From assembly GCA_905214735.1 (NCBI GenBank), contig CAJMNI010000009.1, positions 10,042 through 74,041 on the forward strand: a DNA stretch of 64,000 nucleotides, written 5' to 3'. The first letter of the stretch is position 1. Every line of letters starts with the position of its first letter. The notes under the pieces are model-generated. The model worked only from the letters and a program-made list of their open reading frames with translations. It searched no databases and was not told the DNA's origin. Shown here one piece after another: positions 1-9,424 of the stretch. The translations under genes and the position numbers were made by a program. The stretch is from an uncultured bacterium (GTDB lineage Bacteria > Bacteroidota > Bacteroidia > Bacteroidales > Muribaculaceae).

Positions 1-958
1 CCTCGTTTTCCGAGAAAGTGTGTTTGCGGAGCTGGCGGGTGTTTTTCTCGATCAGCGAGCCGGCTGCGTCGACAATATTGCGCGTGGATCGGTAATTGCG
101 TTCGAGTCGGAAAGTGTGCAGGCCGGGATATGCTTTCTCGAGGTTGATGATGTTGGAGATGTTGGCGCCACGGAAAGAATAGATGCTCTGGGCATCGTCG
201 CCCACGACGCAGATCCGGTTGTCGGGTTTGGCCAGCTGCGACACGATGAGATGCTGGGCGAAGTTGGTGTCCTGATACTCGTCGACGAGCACATAGCGGA
301 AGAACTCGCTGTAGTGGGCGGCGATGTCGGGATTGTCACGCAGCAGGAGGTTGGTATAGAAAAGGATGTCGTCGAAATCCATGGCGTTGGCGGCATTGCA
401 GCGTTCCACATAAAGTTGGAAAATCCTTGCCGTCATGGGGCGTTTCTGTCGGCGGTCTTCCGCTCCGTAGTTGCGCTCGTACTGCACCGGGGTCATCATC
501 GCGTTCTTGGCGTTGCTGATGGTCGAGGCGATGGTGGCGGCCTTGTAAACTTTCTCGTCGAGACCGAGGTCTTTCACTATCATTTTGATCAGTGAGCGGG
601 AATCGTTGCTGTCGTAGATGGTAAATCCGCTCTTGAATCCGATTTCTTCAGGATGGCGGCGAAGGATGCGGAGAAAGATTGAATGGAACGTCCCCATCCA
701 TAGGCGGGAAGCCACTTTCTCGCCCACAAGCTCGGAGATTCGCGATTTCATTTCGCGGGCGGCCTTGTTGGTGAATGTGAGGGCCAGGATCCGGTAGGGT
801 TCGTAACCGAGCCGGAGAAGATGGACAATCTTATATGTGAGCACGCGGGTTTTGCCGGAACCGGCACCCGCGATCACGAGCGAGGGGCCGTCGCAATATT
901 TCACGGCCTCACGCTGCTGCTCGTTGAGCTTGTCGAGATAATTATAGTCGGGATTCAT
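1..958 (-). CDS. UvrD/PcrA-type superfamily 1 DNA helicase, N-terminal part (cut by window edge)
   Basis: ATP-dependent 3'-5' DNA helicase of the UvrD/PcrA/Rep family, acting in repair and replication-fork processing. About 319 residues are visible; the gene runs off the left edge of the window. Seen: Walker A GAGSGKT at residues 31-37, motif Ia LALTFTNKAAREMK near 60, Walker B VLVDEYQDT near 224, motif III VVGDDAQSIYSFRGA near 255 and motif IV LERNYRST near 286, all in the SF1A order. The ATG at 958 overlaps the TGA of the upstream gene as TGATG, which suggests translational coupling. UvrD and PcrA cannot be told apart from this part alone; the family call is firm. Confidence 0.93.
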   Translation of the reverse strand, partial: MNPDYNYLDKLNEQQREAVKYCDGPSLVIAGAGSGKTRVLTYKIVHLLRLGYEPYRILALTFTNKAAREMKSRISELVGEKVASRLWMGTFHSIFLRILRRHPEEIGFKSGFTIYDSNDSRSLIKMIVKDLGLDEKVYKAATIASTISNAKNAMMTPVQYERNYGAEDRRQKRPMTARIFQLYVERCNAANAMDFDDILFYTNLLLRDNPDIAAHYSEFFRYVLVDEYQDTNFAQHLIVSQLAKPDNRICVVGDDAQSIYSFRGANISNIINLEKAYPGLHTFRLERNYRSTRNIVDAAGSLIEKNTRQLRKHTFSENE

Positions 959-1434
959 CAGTTTTCTGAAAATGAGCTTGTGATGTCGAGATAATCTGGG
1001 ATTCTCGGGATAAAGTGATATGAGCCTTCATCATAATCAATCTTGCAGCAGTAGTGGTTCAGGCCGTTGCTGACAATAAGATAGCGCGCGCGGAGCGCCA
1101 TGTTGTAGCGGACTATCTGGTCGAACACGTCTTGCGTGATTTTAATATGAGGAGCCTTGTATTCCACAATAATCAGCGGGTTGCTGTCGCGACCGAACAC
1201 GATGGTGTCGCAGCGTTTGCGCGTACCGTTGACGCTGATTCCCACCTCGTTGGCGATGAGCGCTTTCGGGTAATGGAATTCGTTTTGAAGCCACGGAACG
1301 AAATGCTGCCGCACATATTCCTCGGGCGTGAAGGCCACATATTTTTCCCTCAGGGGGTCCCAGACTTTCAGCATGTCGCCCTCCCTGCGAATGCGGAGGG
1401 AGGGGTCGGGCAGATTGAGAGGGGGTAAGTTCAT
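958..1434 (-). CDS. Stand-alone type I restriction HsdR-N-like PD-(D/E)XK nuclease domain protein
   Basis: A 158-residue protein matching the HSDR_N_2 type of small Bacteroidetes protein, which resembles the N-terminal nuclease domain of type I restriction subunit R but has no helicase part. Seen: a PD-(D/E)XK-like arrangement with D in KRCDTIVFGRD followed by IIVEYKAP (the ExK), then a QIVRYN helix and YLIVSNG strand. An in-frame start at 1524 would add 30 unlikely residues; I chose the ATG at 1434 because the conserved fold begins there and a CAAAATTA (reverse of TAATTTTG, the -7 consensus) lies at 1440-1447, so the mRNA may be almost leaderless. Its stop overlaps the start of the helicase gene. 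A DNA-repair or processing role is inferred from that coupling only. Confidence 0.8.
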   Translation of the reverse strand: MNLPPLNLPDPSLRIRREGDMLKVWDPLREKYVAFTPEEYVRQHFVPWLQNEFHYPKALIANEVGISVNGTRKRCDTIVFGRDSNPLIIVEYKAPHIKITQDVFDQIVRYNMALRARYLIVSNGLNHYCCKIDYDEGSYHFIPRIPDYLDITSSFSEN

Positions 1435-1704
1435 GAATGCAAAATTAGTCAAAAATCGTCTAATGCGGAACATAATCCGTGCCATATTTGCGGGGAGAGC
1501 GTGAAATGATAGTAAATTAGCCAATTATTTGCTTATGATTTGGAAATTAATTTAATATTGCGTAATTTTGCGCGAGGTAACAGAGACAGATGTTACAGGG
1601 TGATGGAACATGACGTTAACCTTATGTGCGGAATCGACCCTGCTCCAAGACAACATTAACTTTTTAGCTTAGTTAACTTTAATAACTTTTTCAACAATTA
1701 TCTC
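1435..1704. other. Divergent intergenic region between nuclease and amylase genes
   Basis: About 270 bases without a gene. It holds the likely -7 box of the minus-strand nuclease gene (1440-1447) and a strong plus-strand promoter (1539-1570) followed by an AT-rich leader of about 130 nt before the amylase start. No further structure was seen. Confidence 0.6.
1539..1570 (+). promoter_or_regulatory. Bacteroidetes-type promoter for first amylase
   Basis: TTTG at 1539-1542, 20 nt spacer, TAATTTTG at 1563-1570: a full match to the Bacteroidetes -33/-7 consensus. It predicts a leader of roughly 128 nt for the amylase gene at 1705. Confidence 0.65.
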
Positions 1705-4700
1705 ATGAAAAAACTACGACAATCGGCTCTTGCCTTATGTCTGTTGTCGCTGGCAGGACTGAGCGCTGCCGACTACGGTCTTCCTTCAGAGATTCAGAAA
1801 GGTAATATCCTTCACTGTTTCGACTGGACGATTTCCGACGTAAAGGCCAGCCTGCCCAACATCGCTGCGGCAGGATTCGGCTCGGTTCAGCTTTCCCCGC
1901 TGCAGAGAAGTGACGTGCGCACAGGTTCTCCCTGGCATGATCTCTATCGCCCCTACGACCTTGCCTTCAAAGGTGGTCTCGGTACAGAGGCTGAGCTCAA
2001 ATCGCTCTGCGAGGAGGCTGCGAAATACGGCATCAAGATTATCGTCGATGTCGTTGCAAATCACGTTGACAAAACTTCGGGTTATCACGACACGTGGTGG
2101 GATTCCAACGGTCGCGTGCGCTGGGAGGGCGGTATCAACTACGGCAACCGCAACAGCATCACCCACGGACAGCTCGGCGATTACGGAGACATCAACTCGG
2201 AAGACTCCGAGGTTCAGAAACGCGCCAAGAGCTATATCCAGAAACTCGCCGACCTCGGCGTGAAGGGTATCCGCTGGGATGCCGCAAAACATATTGGCCT
2301 TCCCTCCGAAGGTTGCAACTTCTGGAAAACCGTGACATCTGTCTCCGGAATGTGGCACTACGGCGAAATCCTTGATTCTCCGGGTCCCAACGAGGGCATC
2401 ATCAAGGAGTATGCCAACTATATGTCGGTTACCGACAACCAGTACTGCAACGCGGCTGCCCGCGACAACGGCGGTCTCCCCGGCGGCTACGGCGGCAAAT
2501 GGGCCGTTGACTACAAGATCGGTGACAAGTGCGTCTACTGGGCCGAGAGCCACGACACATACAGCAACGACGATTGGTCGTGCAATGTAGACCAGTCGGT
2601 CATCGACCGCGCATACGCAGCTTTCGCATGCCGCAACGATGCCACCGCTCTCTATTTCTCGCGTCCCAACGCCAAAGGTTTCAACAATATCAAGGTCGGC
2701 AAAGGCTCCACCCACTTCACGGAGAAGCAGGTGGCCGAAGTCAACAAGTTCAGAAACGCAATGGTAGGCCGCGCCGACTATTTCACCAACAGCGGCAATG
2801 CCGTCTCCATCACGCGTAAAGATGGCGGCGCAGTCATCATCATGAAGGGTAGCGGTAACGTCTCGATCGCCAACGGCGGAGGGTACTGCCCGGCAGGAAC
2901 CTACACCGACCGCGTATCAGGCGGCACCTTCACCGTGACGGCCAGCACCATCTCCGGTAACGTAGGTGCAAGCGGCATCGCCGTAATCTACGACGGCGGT
3001 GTGACACCTCCCGATCCGGGCCCCGGCCCCGGCCCGCAGCCCGGCGACGGAATCACAATCTATTACGACAACTCTAACACAAAATGGAGCAACGTCAACA
3101 TCCATTACTGGGACACTCCCAACACCACCTGGCCCGGCACTGCCATGACCAAGGTTAAGAATAACGTATGGTCATACACATTCACGGCCGACGTATCTTC
3201 GCTCTCCGGATTCCTCTTCTGCGACGGCTCCGGCTCCGGCGACAACAACCAGACAGACGACTTCACGCAGGTTCCGGTTGCCAACCACATCTATAAAGGT
3301 GCGGGCGGTTCGAAAGGCGTCGTTACCGACGAAGGTCTTTACGGCGACGTTCCGACTCCTACGACTCCGACAGTGACAGCATCCCCCGCTTCCGGCACAT
3401 CCTTCACCGAGAGCGTGAGAGTGACCCTGACGGTTTCTCCTGAAGCTACCATTTACTATACTGTAAACGGTTCTGCTCCGACATCCTCCTCTTCCGTTTA
3501 CTCGTCGCCTCTCACATTCGCCGAGACAACGACTCTGAAGACTCTCGCAGTAGCAGCCGACGGCGCAAGCAAGGAGCAGTCGTTCACCTACACCAAGAGC
3601 AGCACTCCCGGCCCCGGCCCGCAGCCCCAGCCCGGCAACAACCTTATCACCGATTATTACAAGGTGAACCCCAACGGCCAGTGCGGTTCATTCAAGACTG
3701 TCAACGTCAGCGGTCATCCCGCATCGGGCGCATTCAGCAACTGGAGCGAGAGCGATCTTATCGCCCAGGGTGTGGCACGCGACGTATGCCAGGCATTCCG
3801 CGGAACCCACGAGCGTCCTATCGTAGACTCCTACGCAATCTATGCCGCTTACGATAACGACAACCTCTACCTCGGCGCCCAGTTCGTTTACACTGTATGG
3901 GATCTCGGTGGAGAAGGAAAGCAGCCCGGCGAATCGAAGCCTTACAACATGGACGGCCACATGATCTGGGCCCTCGACCTCGATCCCGCCGTTTCGTTCG
4001 ATGGTTATATCGGTGGCACGGGCCCGATCTGGAGCGACCAGTTCAAGGGTGCGAAATTTGAGAATGGCGTTGACCATGTGATCATGCTCTCCACCAAACC
4101 CCAGACCAACAACTTCACGCTCTTCAAACCGACACCCGACGGCCACGCAAGCTACGATCCGGAATACTGCATCGCCAAACCGGCCGGTATGACCTACGGA
4201 TATACCGACGGTCTGCTTCCCTCGATCGAGCACATCTGGGGTCAGTCCGAATTCGGTTACGATCCCGAGCTTCTCAAAGGGAACGAAGGTTTCGTTGACC
4301 TGAAAGGTGAAATCGACGAATCTGCCCATACTTTCTATGAGTTCAAGATTCCTCTGAGCGTTCTCGGCATCACGGCCGACTATATCCGCAACACCGGTAT
4401 CGGCGTGATGTATGTCGACAAGTACGGTGTAAGCCCCGTCGGCGGTACTCCTTATGATCCCTCTTACTTCGACGATCCATTCAGCGAGTATTCCTACGGC
4501 GACAACACGTCGGCCGAGAAAGAGGATGAGGATATCATCACCTACGCTCCCGCCCGCGTTGGCAAGCTCGCGACATCCGCAATCGAGAATATCGAGAGCG
4601 CCGTCGAGGCAGCCGACATGCCCGCTGAGTATTACACTCTCCAGGGTATCCGCGTCATCGAGATGAGCCAGCCCGGCCTCTATATCGTGAAGAAAGGAAA

Positions 4701-4728
4701 CAAGACGTGCAAGGTTCTAGTGAAATAA
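1705..4728 (+). CDS. Secreted multidomain GH13 alpha-amylase with starch-binding module and type IX-like C-terminal domain
   Basis: Endo-acting alpha-amylase expected outside the cell, hydrolysing alpha-1,4-glucan. Order of parts in 1007 residues: signal peptide (about 1-22, ending LSAAD), GH13 barrel with region I DVVANH (115-120), nucleophile D192 in GIRWDAAKH, acid/base E221 in YGEILD and D284 in ESHDTY; a Pro/Gly linker near 435; a CBM25/26-like starch-binding module (about 449-545, with WSNVNIHYW); a chitobiase-like CHB_HEX_C_1 beta domain (about 555-630); a second Pro/Gly linker; a CBM9-like domain (about 645-930); and a C-terminal sorting-like tail YYTLQGIRV...PGLYIVKKGNK. The catalytic set is complete. 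It is followed in tandem by a second amylase with a related starch-binding module. The domain names outside GH13 rest on pattern recognition. Confidence 0.92.
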   Translation: MKKLRQSALALCLLSLAGLSAADYGLPSEIQKGNILHCFDWTISDVKASLPNIAAAGFGSVQLSPLQRSDVRTGSPWHDLYRPYDLAFKGGLGTEAELKSLCEEAAKYGIKIIVDVVANHVDKTSGYHDTWWDSNGRVRWEGGINYGNRNSITHGQLGDYGDINSEDSEVQKRAKSYIQKLADLGVKGIRWDAAKHIGLPSEGCNFWKTVTSVSGMWHYGEILDSPGPNEGIIKEYANYMSVTDNQYCNAAARDNGGLPGGYGGKWAVDYKIGDKCVYWAESHDTYSNDDWSCNVDQSVIDRAYAAFACRNDATALYFSRPNAKGFNNIKVGKGSTHFTEKQVAEVNKFRNAMVGRADYFTNSGNAVSITRKDGGAVIIMKGSGNVSIANGGGYCPAGTYTDRVSGGTFTVTASTISGNVGASGIAVIYDGGVTPPDPGPGPGPQPGDGITIYYDNSNTKWSNVNIHYWDTPNTTWPGTAMTKVKNNVWSYTFTADVSSLSGFLFCDGSGSGDNNQTDDFTQVPVANHIYKGAGGSKGVVTDEGLYGDVPTPTTPTVTASPASGTSFTESVRVTLTVSPEATIYYTVNGSAPTSSSSVYSSPLTFAETTTLKTLAVAADGASKEQSFTYTKSSTPGPGPQPQPGNNLITDYYKVNPNGQCGSFKTVNVSGHPASGAFSNWSESDLIAQGVARDVCQAFRGTHERPIVDSYAIYAAYDNDNLYLGAQFVYTVWDLGGEGKQPGESKPYNMDGHMIWALDLDPAVSFDGYIGGTGPIWSDQFKGAKFENGVDHVIMLSTKPQTNNFTLFKPTPDGHASYDPEYCIAKPAGMTYGYTDGLLPSIEHIWGQSEFGYDPELLKGNEGFVDLKGEIDESAHTFYEFKIPLSVLGITADYIRNTGIGVMYVDKYGVSPVGGTPYDPSYFDDPFSEYSYGDNTSAEKEDEDIITYAPARVGKLATSAIENIESAVEAADMPAEYYTLQGIRVIEMSQPGLYIVKKGNKTCKVLVK

Positions 4729-4752
4729 AGTTCACGATACTAAAATTTTTAT

Positions 4753-4780
4753 GCTTCGCGGCTCTGACCGGCCGCGAAGC
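4753..4780 (+). terminator. Hairpin after first amylase
   Basis: GCTTCGCGGC (4753-4762) pairs perfectly with GCCGCGAAGC (4771-4780) around an 8-nt loop. There is no T-run after the stem, so this may be a weak terminator or a stability hairpin between the two amylase genes. Confidence 0.5.
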
Positions 4781-4924
4781 AGCCAGAAAAGCTTTCCTAT
4801 AGTTTCGAATTATCAAACCTTAAAATTTAGAACTCAGATAACCTTGAAATCTACGGCAAAGCTAACTCATTATTGAAAACAATTATCGTTTAATTTAAAC
4901 CATACTTAACATTATTAGCTTTAC

Positions 4925-7900
4925 ATGAAAACATTTTCAAAGATCCTTCTCGGAGCATTGATGACGGCATGCGTGTTGCCTGCCCAAGCCTCGTTTGTAG
5001 GCGACCGCACGGACTTCCGTGACGAAACCATCTACTTCGCGATGACAACCCGTTTCTATGACGGCGACCAGAAAAACAATGTCTGCACCTGGGACAAGCA
5101 GCAACAGCAGATTGATGACAAAGACCCGGGCTGGCGCGGTGACTTCGCCGGCCTGATCGAGAAGCTCGACTACATCAAGGCCCTCGGCTTCACAGCCATC
5201 TGGATCACACCTATCGTGCAGAACGGTTCCGGCATCGACTACCACGGCTATCACGCCATGGACCTGTCGACTGTCGATCTCCGTTATGAAAGCCGCAAGG
5301 AATGGGGCTCCGCAAAGGATGTCAAATTCCAGGACCTCATCGACGCAGCTCACGCAAAAGGCCTCAAGATCGTGCTCGACGTTGTGCTTCAGCACACCGG
5401 CAACTTCGGCGAGGCAAAACTCAATCCTCTCTTCACCCGCAATCAGAATATCCGCAACCAGGCAAGCATCGAACACTGCATGAAGCCCGGTGACCGCCTC
5501 GGTTCCGACTATTGGAAACTTCCGCTTAAAGAGCAGTATCCGGCCCGCTGGATTTACTTCAAGAATCCGCAGTATGAGCCCCACAACTATTACCATCACT
5601 ACGGCACCGGCTGGAACTGGGACTTACCCAACCGCTGGTGGGGTCAGATCGCAGGCGACTGCGTTGACCTCAACACCGAAAACGACGCAGTGGCCGAATA
5701 TATTGTGGAGTGCTACGGCAAATTCATCGAGATGGGTGTCGACGCTTTCCGTATCGATACATCCGGCCATATCTCGCCGCTCACGTTCAATACGCAGTTC
5801 ATCCCACAGTTTACCGAGCTGGGCAAGAAATACAAGAACAAACGTCTTAACGGCGCCGACTTCTTTATGTTTGGCGAGGTTTGCCAGCGTTTCCAGGGCT
5901 CGGTTGTATATCGCAATCAGCCGAACCTTTCAAGCTATTTCTACACATGGAAGTCTGATCCTTCTCTCGTAAGCGAGTTCAACGCTCAGAGCTCTCCGAA
6001 ATGGTGGGATGGCCAGGTTCTCCCCGAAGGTCATGACACTCCCGTCGGCCCAATGGCAGTCTGCGAAAAAGATGTCACTGACAAGGCCCGTTCGAACAAC
6101 GCCCTGATGATCAACGGCGCATGGCACGAACCCGACTATTCTCAGTGGTCAGGATTCAGCATCATCGACTTCCCCGTTCACTACAGTTTCAAGAGCGTCG
6201 GTGACATTCAGGGATATTTCAAACAGGACAACTATTACAACGACGCCACGTATAACGTGGTATATGTCGATTCTCACGACTACAGCCCGGGTCCCAACGA
6301 CGGCATCCGTTTCAACGGCGGCACAGAGCAGTGGGCCGAGAACCTCTCCTGGATGTTCACATTCCGCGGCATCCCCTGTCTCTACTACGGATCTGAGGTT
6401 GAATTCCAGGCCGGCAAGGTCATCGACGACGGTATGAACACGAAACTTAAGGACACCGGTCGCGCATACTTCGGCCAGTACCTCGAGGGAAGTGTGACTG
6501 CTTCCGATTTCGGTGAGTATACAGCATCCGGTCAGGTTGCTCAGACACTTAACGGCGACCTCGCCTTCCATCTGCAGCAGCTTAACAAGATCCGTGCTGC
6601 CGTCCCCGCTCTCCGCAAAGGTCAGTATACCTACGACGGCTGCTCGGCCAACGGCGGCTGGGCATTCAAGCGCGCTTACAAAGACAGCTACGCTCTCGTA
6701 GCCGTTAACGGCGGTGCAACCTTCACCAACGTACCCGCCGGAACCTACACCGATATCGTGACAGGCAAGACATACAACGGCGGCGGCACAATCACCGTCG
6801 ATGCTCCCGAGAACAAGGGCCAGCTCCGCGTGCTCGTAAAGGGCTGGACAGGCGGCAAGGTCGTAGAAGACGGCAAGTTCATCTATACCACAAGCGCTGT
6901 TGCCAAGGGCGGCAAACCGACAGCTACCGATACAGGTGCAACCGAGTTCTACACGAAGGAGGATGCAATTGACGAGAACGCCGTCATGATCTTCAGCCCC
7001 AACGGCGGAACGTTCAACACTAACACTCTCACCGTAAACGTAAGCCTTACTCCCGCTGCTACCTCCGGCAAGTTCAAGGTAGGCAACGCAGCTGAAGTTA
7101 CCATGAACCAGGGTGAAACCAAGACGTTCACCATCGGTGCGGACATGGACTTCAACGAAACCGTTACAGTTACCTGGAGCGCATCCAATAACCTCGGAAC
7201 AGAGACAGGCTCCGTAACTTACAAGAAGGTTGATCCCAACGCAGCAATCACCGTATACTGCAAGGCTGCTTCCGCTCCCTATATCTACGCATGGGATGAC
7301 AACGGCAAGCTCAACGGCGATTGGCCCGGCAAGCAGATGATTTCGACTGCAGTTGTTAAAGGCGAGACATTCTACACCTTCACAGAGCCCGAAAGCAAGA
7401 ACTTCAACATCATCTTCAACAACGGCAGCGGCGCTCAGACAGCCGACATCATGGGAATCACCGGCGATGTTTATTACACCTACGACGGCGGCTCCAGTGC
7501 CGAGCTTTATAACTTCGACGAACCGGGTCCCGGTCCCGAACCCCAGCCCGGCGAGTTCACGATCTATTACGACAACTCCGAAACCAACTGGTCAGAGCCC
7601 CACATCCATTACTGGAATACCCCGAACACTTCATGGCCCGGCGTATCTCTGACCCACGTTGTCGACAACGTATGGAAGTACACATGGAGTGAGGAACCCT
7701 CGAGCCTCAACGGCTTCCTCTTCTGCAACAACGACGGTAGCCAGCAGACCAACGGTTACTCCCAGAAACCCCAGAAATCTCACCTCTATCTCGGCCACGC
7801 CGGTGGCTCTGTTGAGGACAAGGGCTTGTGGGCATCTTCCGGAATCGACATGACCCAGTCCTTAGGTATCGATGTCCGCGTGAACGGCGGTGAAGTCTAC

Positions 7901-8044
7901 ATCCTCGCCGACCATGAGGCAGATGTAGCCATCATCTCCCTTACAGGCATCGTGAAATATGCTCACGTTGTTCCCGGTGTCACGGTTCTTGACGACCTCC
8001 ACGGCTTCTATATCATCAACGGTAAGAAGGTAATGGTGAAATAA
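4925..8044 (+). CDS. Secreted GH13 alpha-amylase with two starch-binding modules and type IX-like C-terminal domain
   Basis: Second extracellular amylase, 1039 residues. Seen: signal peptide ending PAQAS (about 1-23); GH13 barrel with region I DVVLQH (152-157), nucleophile D278 in GVDAFRIDT, acid/base E318 in MFGEVC and D452 in VDSHDY; a beta C-domain; an Ig-like bacterial domain (about 690-775, IFSPNGGTF...); a CBM26-like module beginning AITVYCKAASAPYIYAWD; a Pro/Gly linker; a second CBM25/26-like module (IHYWNTPNTSWPG) close to the one in the preceding amylase; and a C-terminal tail ending GFYIINGKKVMVK typical of Por-secreted proteins. The barrel resembles SusG/neopullulanase-type enzymes more than the neighbour does, so the two may have complementary specificity. 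No SusC/SusD pair sits beside them. Confidence 0.92.
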   Translation: MKTFSKILLGALMTACVLPAQASFVGDRTDFRDETIYFAMTTRFYDGDQKNNVCTWDKQQQQIDDKDPGWRGDFAGLIEKLDYIKALGFTAIWITPIVQNGSGIDYHGYHAMDLSTVDLRYESRKEWGSAKDVKFQDLIDAAHAKGLKIVLDVVLQHTGNFGEAKLNPLFTRNQNIRNQASIEHCMKPGDRLGSDYWKLPLKEQYPARWIYFKNPQYEPHNYYHHYGTGWNWDLPNRWWGQIAGDCVDLNTENDAVAEYIVECYGKFIEMGVDAFRIDTSGHISPLTFNTQFIPQFTELGKKYKNKRLNGADFFMFGEVCQRFQGSVVYRNQPNLSSYFYTWKSDPSLVSEFNAQSSPKWWDGQVLPEGHDTPVGPMAVCEKDVTDKARSNNALMINGAWHEPDYSQWSGFSIIDFPVHYSFKSVGDIQGYFKQDNYYNDATYNVVYVDSHDYSPGPNDGIRFNGGTEQWAENLSWMFTFRGIPCLYYGSEVEFQAGKVIDDGMNTKLKDTGRAYFGQYLEGSVTASDFGEYTASGQVAQTLNGDLAFHLQQLNKIRAAVPALRKGQYTYDGCSANGGWAFKRAYKDSYALVAVNGGATFTNVPAGTYTDIVTGKTYNGGGTITVDAPENKGQLRVLVKGWTGGKVVEDGKFIYTTSAVAKGGKPTATDTGATEFYTKEDAIDENAVMIFSPNGGTFNTNTLTVNVSLTPAATSGKFKVGNAAEVTMNQGETKTFTIGADMDFNETVTVTWSASNNLGTETGSVTYKKVDPNAAITVYCKAASAPYIYAWDDNGKLNGDWPGKQMISTAVVKGETFYTFTEPESKNFNIIFNNGSGAQTADIMGITGDVYYTYDGGSSAELYNFDEPGPGPEPQPGEFTIYYDNSETNWSEPHIHYWNTPNTSWPGVSLTHVVDNVWKYTWSEEPSSLNGFLFCNNDGSQQTNGYSQKPQKSHLYLGHAGGSVEDKGLWASSGIDMTQSLGIDVRVNGGEVYILADHEADVAIISLTGIVKYAHVVPGVTVLDDLHGFYIINGKKVMVK

Positions 8045-8107
8045 TCTGAGTAGAGAACACAACGAGAAGATATAGTTAGTAAACTATATTATCAAAACTT
8101 ATCGAGC

Positions 8108-8140
8108 GAGAGACGGCCGGCGTGCCGTCTCTTTCTCATT
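8108..8140 (+). terminator. Rho-independent terminator after second amylase
   Basis: AGAGACGGC (8109-8117) pairs with GCCGTCTCT (8124-8132), loop of 6 nt, followed by a T-rich stretch TTCTCATTT. Confidence 0.75.
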
Positions 8141-8185
8141 TATGCACTCTCTTTCCGGCTTCTTCCTTCCCAATTCTGTTTTAGT

Positions 8186-8217
8186 ATTGATGTTTTGAAG
8201 AATTTTGGTTAAATTTG
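8186..8217 (+). promoter_or_regulatory. Promoter of DUF362-lipA-lipB operon
   Basis: ATTG at 8186-8189 (one mismatch to TTTG), 20 nt spacer, TAAATTTG at 8210-8217 (full -7 match). Leader of about 45 nt to the ATG at 8270. Confidence 0.55.
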
Positions 8218-8269
8218 CATTTGGCGAAAGCCTTATAATCGGAATATCCAACAAAACATATATAAGATT

Positions 8270-9394
8270 ATGGCATCAAAGGTTTACTTTACGAATTTGC
8301 GCACCAACGCAAACACCAACCTTCTTGACAAGCTCGAGCGACTCTGTATCCGCGCCGGTCTGCTGAACATGGAACTGAAAGACCAGTTTGTGGCCATCAA
8401 GCTTCACTTCGGCGAACCGGGCAACCTGGCTTACATCCGTCCGAACTTCGCGGGGCGGCTCGTTGACCTCCTCCGCAAGCAAGGCGCCAAACCTTTCCTC
8501 ACCGACTGCAACACACTCTATTCAGGACGCCGTTCAAATGGTGTGGACCATATCGAGTCGGCTATGGAGAACGGCTTCAATCCGATAGCCGTGAAAGCTC
8601 CGGTTGTCATCGCCGACGGTATCAAGGGTGTAGAAGACCGCGAGATTCCACTCGACAACGCCGAATATTGCAAGACTCCGAAGATTGGAGCAGCCTTGGC
8701 CGACGCCGACGTCATCATCTCTTTCACCCACTTCAAGGGGCATGAGATGGCCGGATTCGGCGGCGCACTGAAGAACCTCGGCATGGGCGGCGGCTCGGTA
8801 AGGGGAAAGCTGGAGATGCACGGAAACTCCAAACCCTCAATCAACCGCGACAACTGCATAGGCTGCGGCGTATGCGTGCGCCATTGCAACCACCATGCCC
8901 TTTCGCTCGACGCCGAGCACAAGGCAGTGATCAATTACGACAACTGCGTCGGTTGCGGACAGTGCGTGGCACTCTGCCAGCATGAGGGTGCGGTGCTCAA
9001 AGGATGGGATTCCTCTGAAAACCTCAACTGCAAGATTGCGGAATACACAGAGGCTGTGCTTAAGGACAAGCCATCGTTCCATATCTCATTTATCATGAAC
9101 GTATCCCCCGAGTGCGACTGCTGGAACCACAACGATGCCGCCGTCGTTCCCGACCTCGGCATACTCGCTTCGACCGATCCCGTCGCACTCGACCAGGCCT
9201 GCGTCGACATGGTGAAGAAGGCTCCGGTATTGCCCTCCGACAATGAGCTCGAGAACGCCCATGAGCACGAGGATCTTGCCGGAAAGGAGAAATTCAAGCT
9301 CCTCCATCCCGACACCAACTGGGAAGCAGGCCTTGTACATGCCGAAAAGCTCGGCCTCGGCACCCGCGAGTATGAACTTGTGAACTGCGGATAA
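8270..9394 (+). CDS. DUF362 protein with two 4Fe-4S ferredoxin motifs
   Basis: Cytoplasmic iron-sulfur protein of 374 residues. The N-terminal part is a DUF362 domain (KLHFGEPGN, TDCNTLYSGRR, SFTHFKGHEMAGFGGALKN). A bacterial dicluster ferredoxin region lies at about residues 195-245 with CIGCGVCVRHC and CVGCGQCVALC, each fitting CxxCxxCxxxC and therefore two 4Fe-4S clusters. The C-terminal part returns to DUF362 (LGILASTDPVALDQACVD). The biochemical role of DUF362 proteins is not settled; electron transfer is the inference. It is the first gene of an apparent operon, 30 nt before lipA, an enzyme that consumes iron-sulfur clusters and needs reducing equivalents, so a supporting role in lipoyl synthesis is possible but unproven. 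Confidence 0.88.
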   Translation: MASKVYFTNLRTNANTNLLDKLERLCIRAGLLNMELKDQFVAIKLHFGEPGNLAYIRPNFAGRLVDLLRKQGAKPFLTDCNTLYSGRRSNGVDHIESAMENGFNPIAVKAPVVIADGIKGVEDREIPLDNAEYCKTPKIGAALADADVIISFTHFKGHEMAGFGGALKNLGMGGGSVRGKLEMHGNSKPSINRDNCIGCGVCVRHCNHHALSLDAEHKAVINYDNCVGCGQCVALCQHEGAVLKGWDSSENLNCKIAEYTEAVLKDKPSFHISFIMNVSPECDCWNHNDAAVVPDLGILASTDPVALDQACVDMVKKAPVLPSDNELENAHEHEDLAGKEKFKLLHPDTNWEAGLVHAEKLGLGTREYELVNCG

Positions 9395-9424
9395 TTTCTG
9401 CTAAAATATTAATTTGCTAAAATC

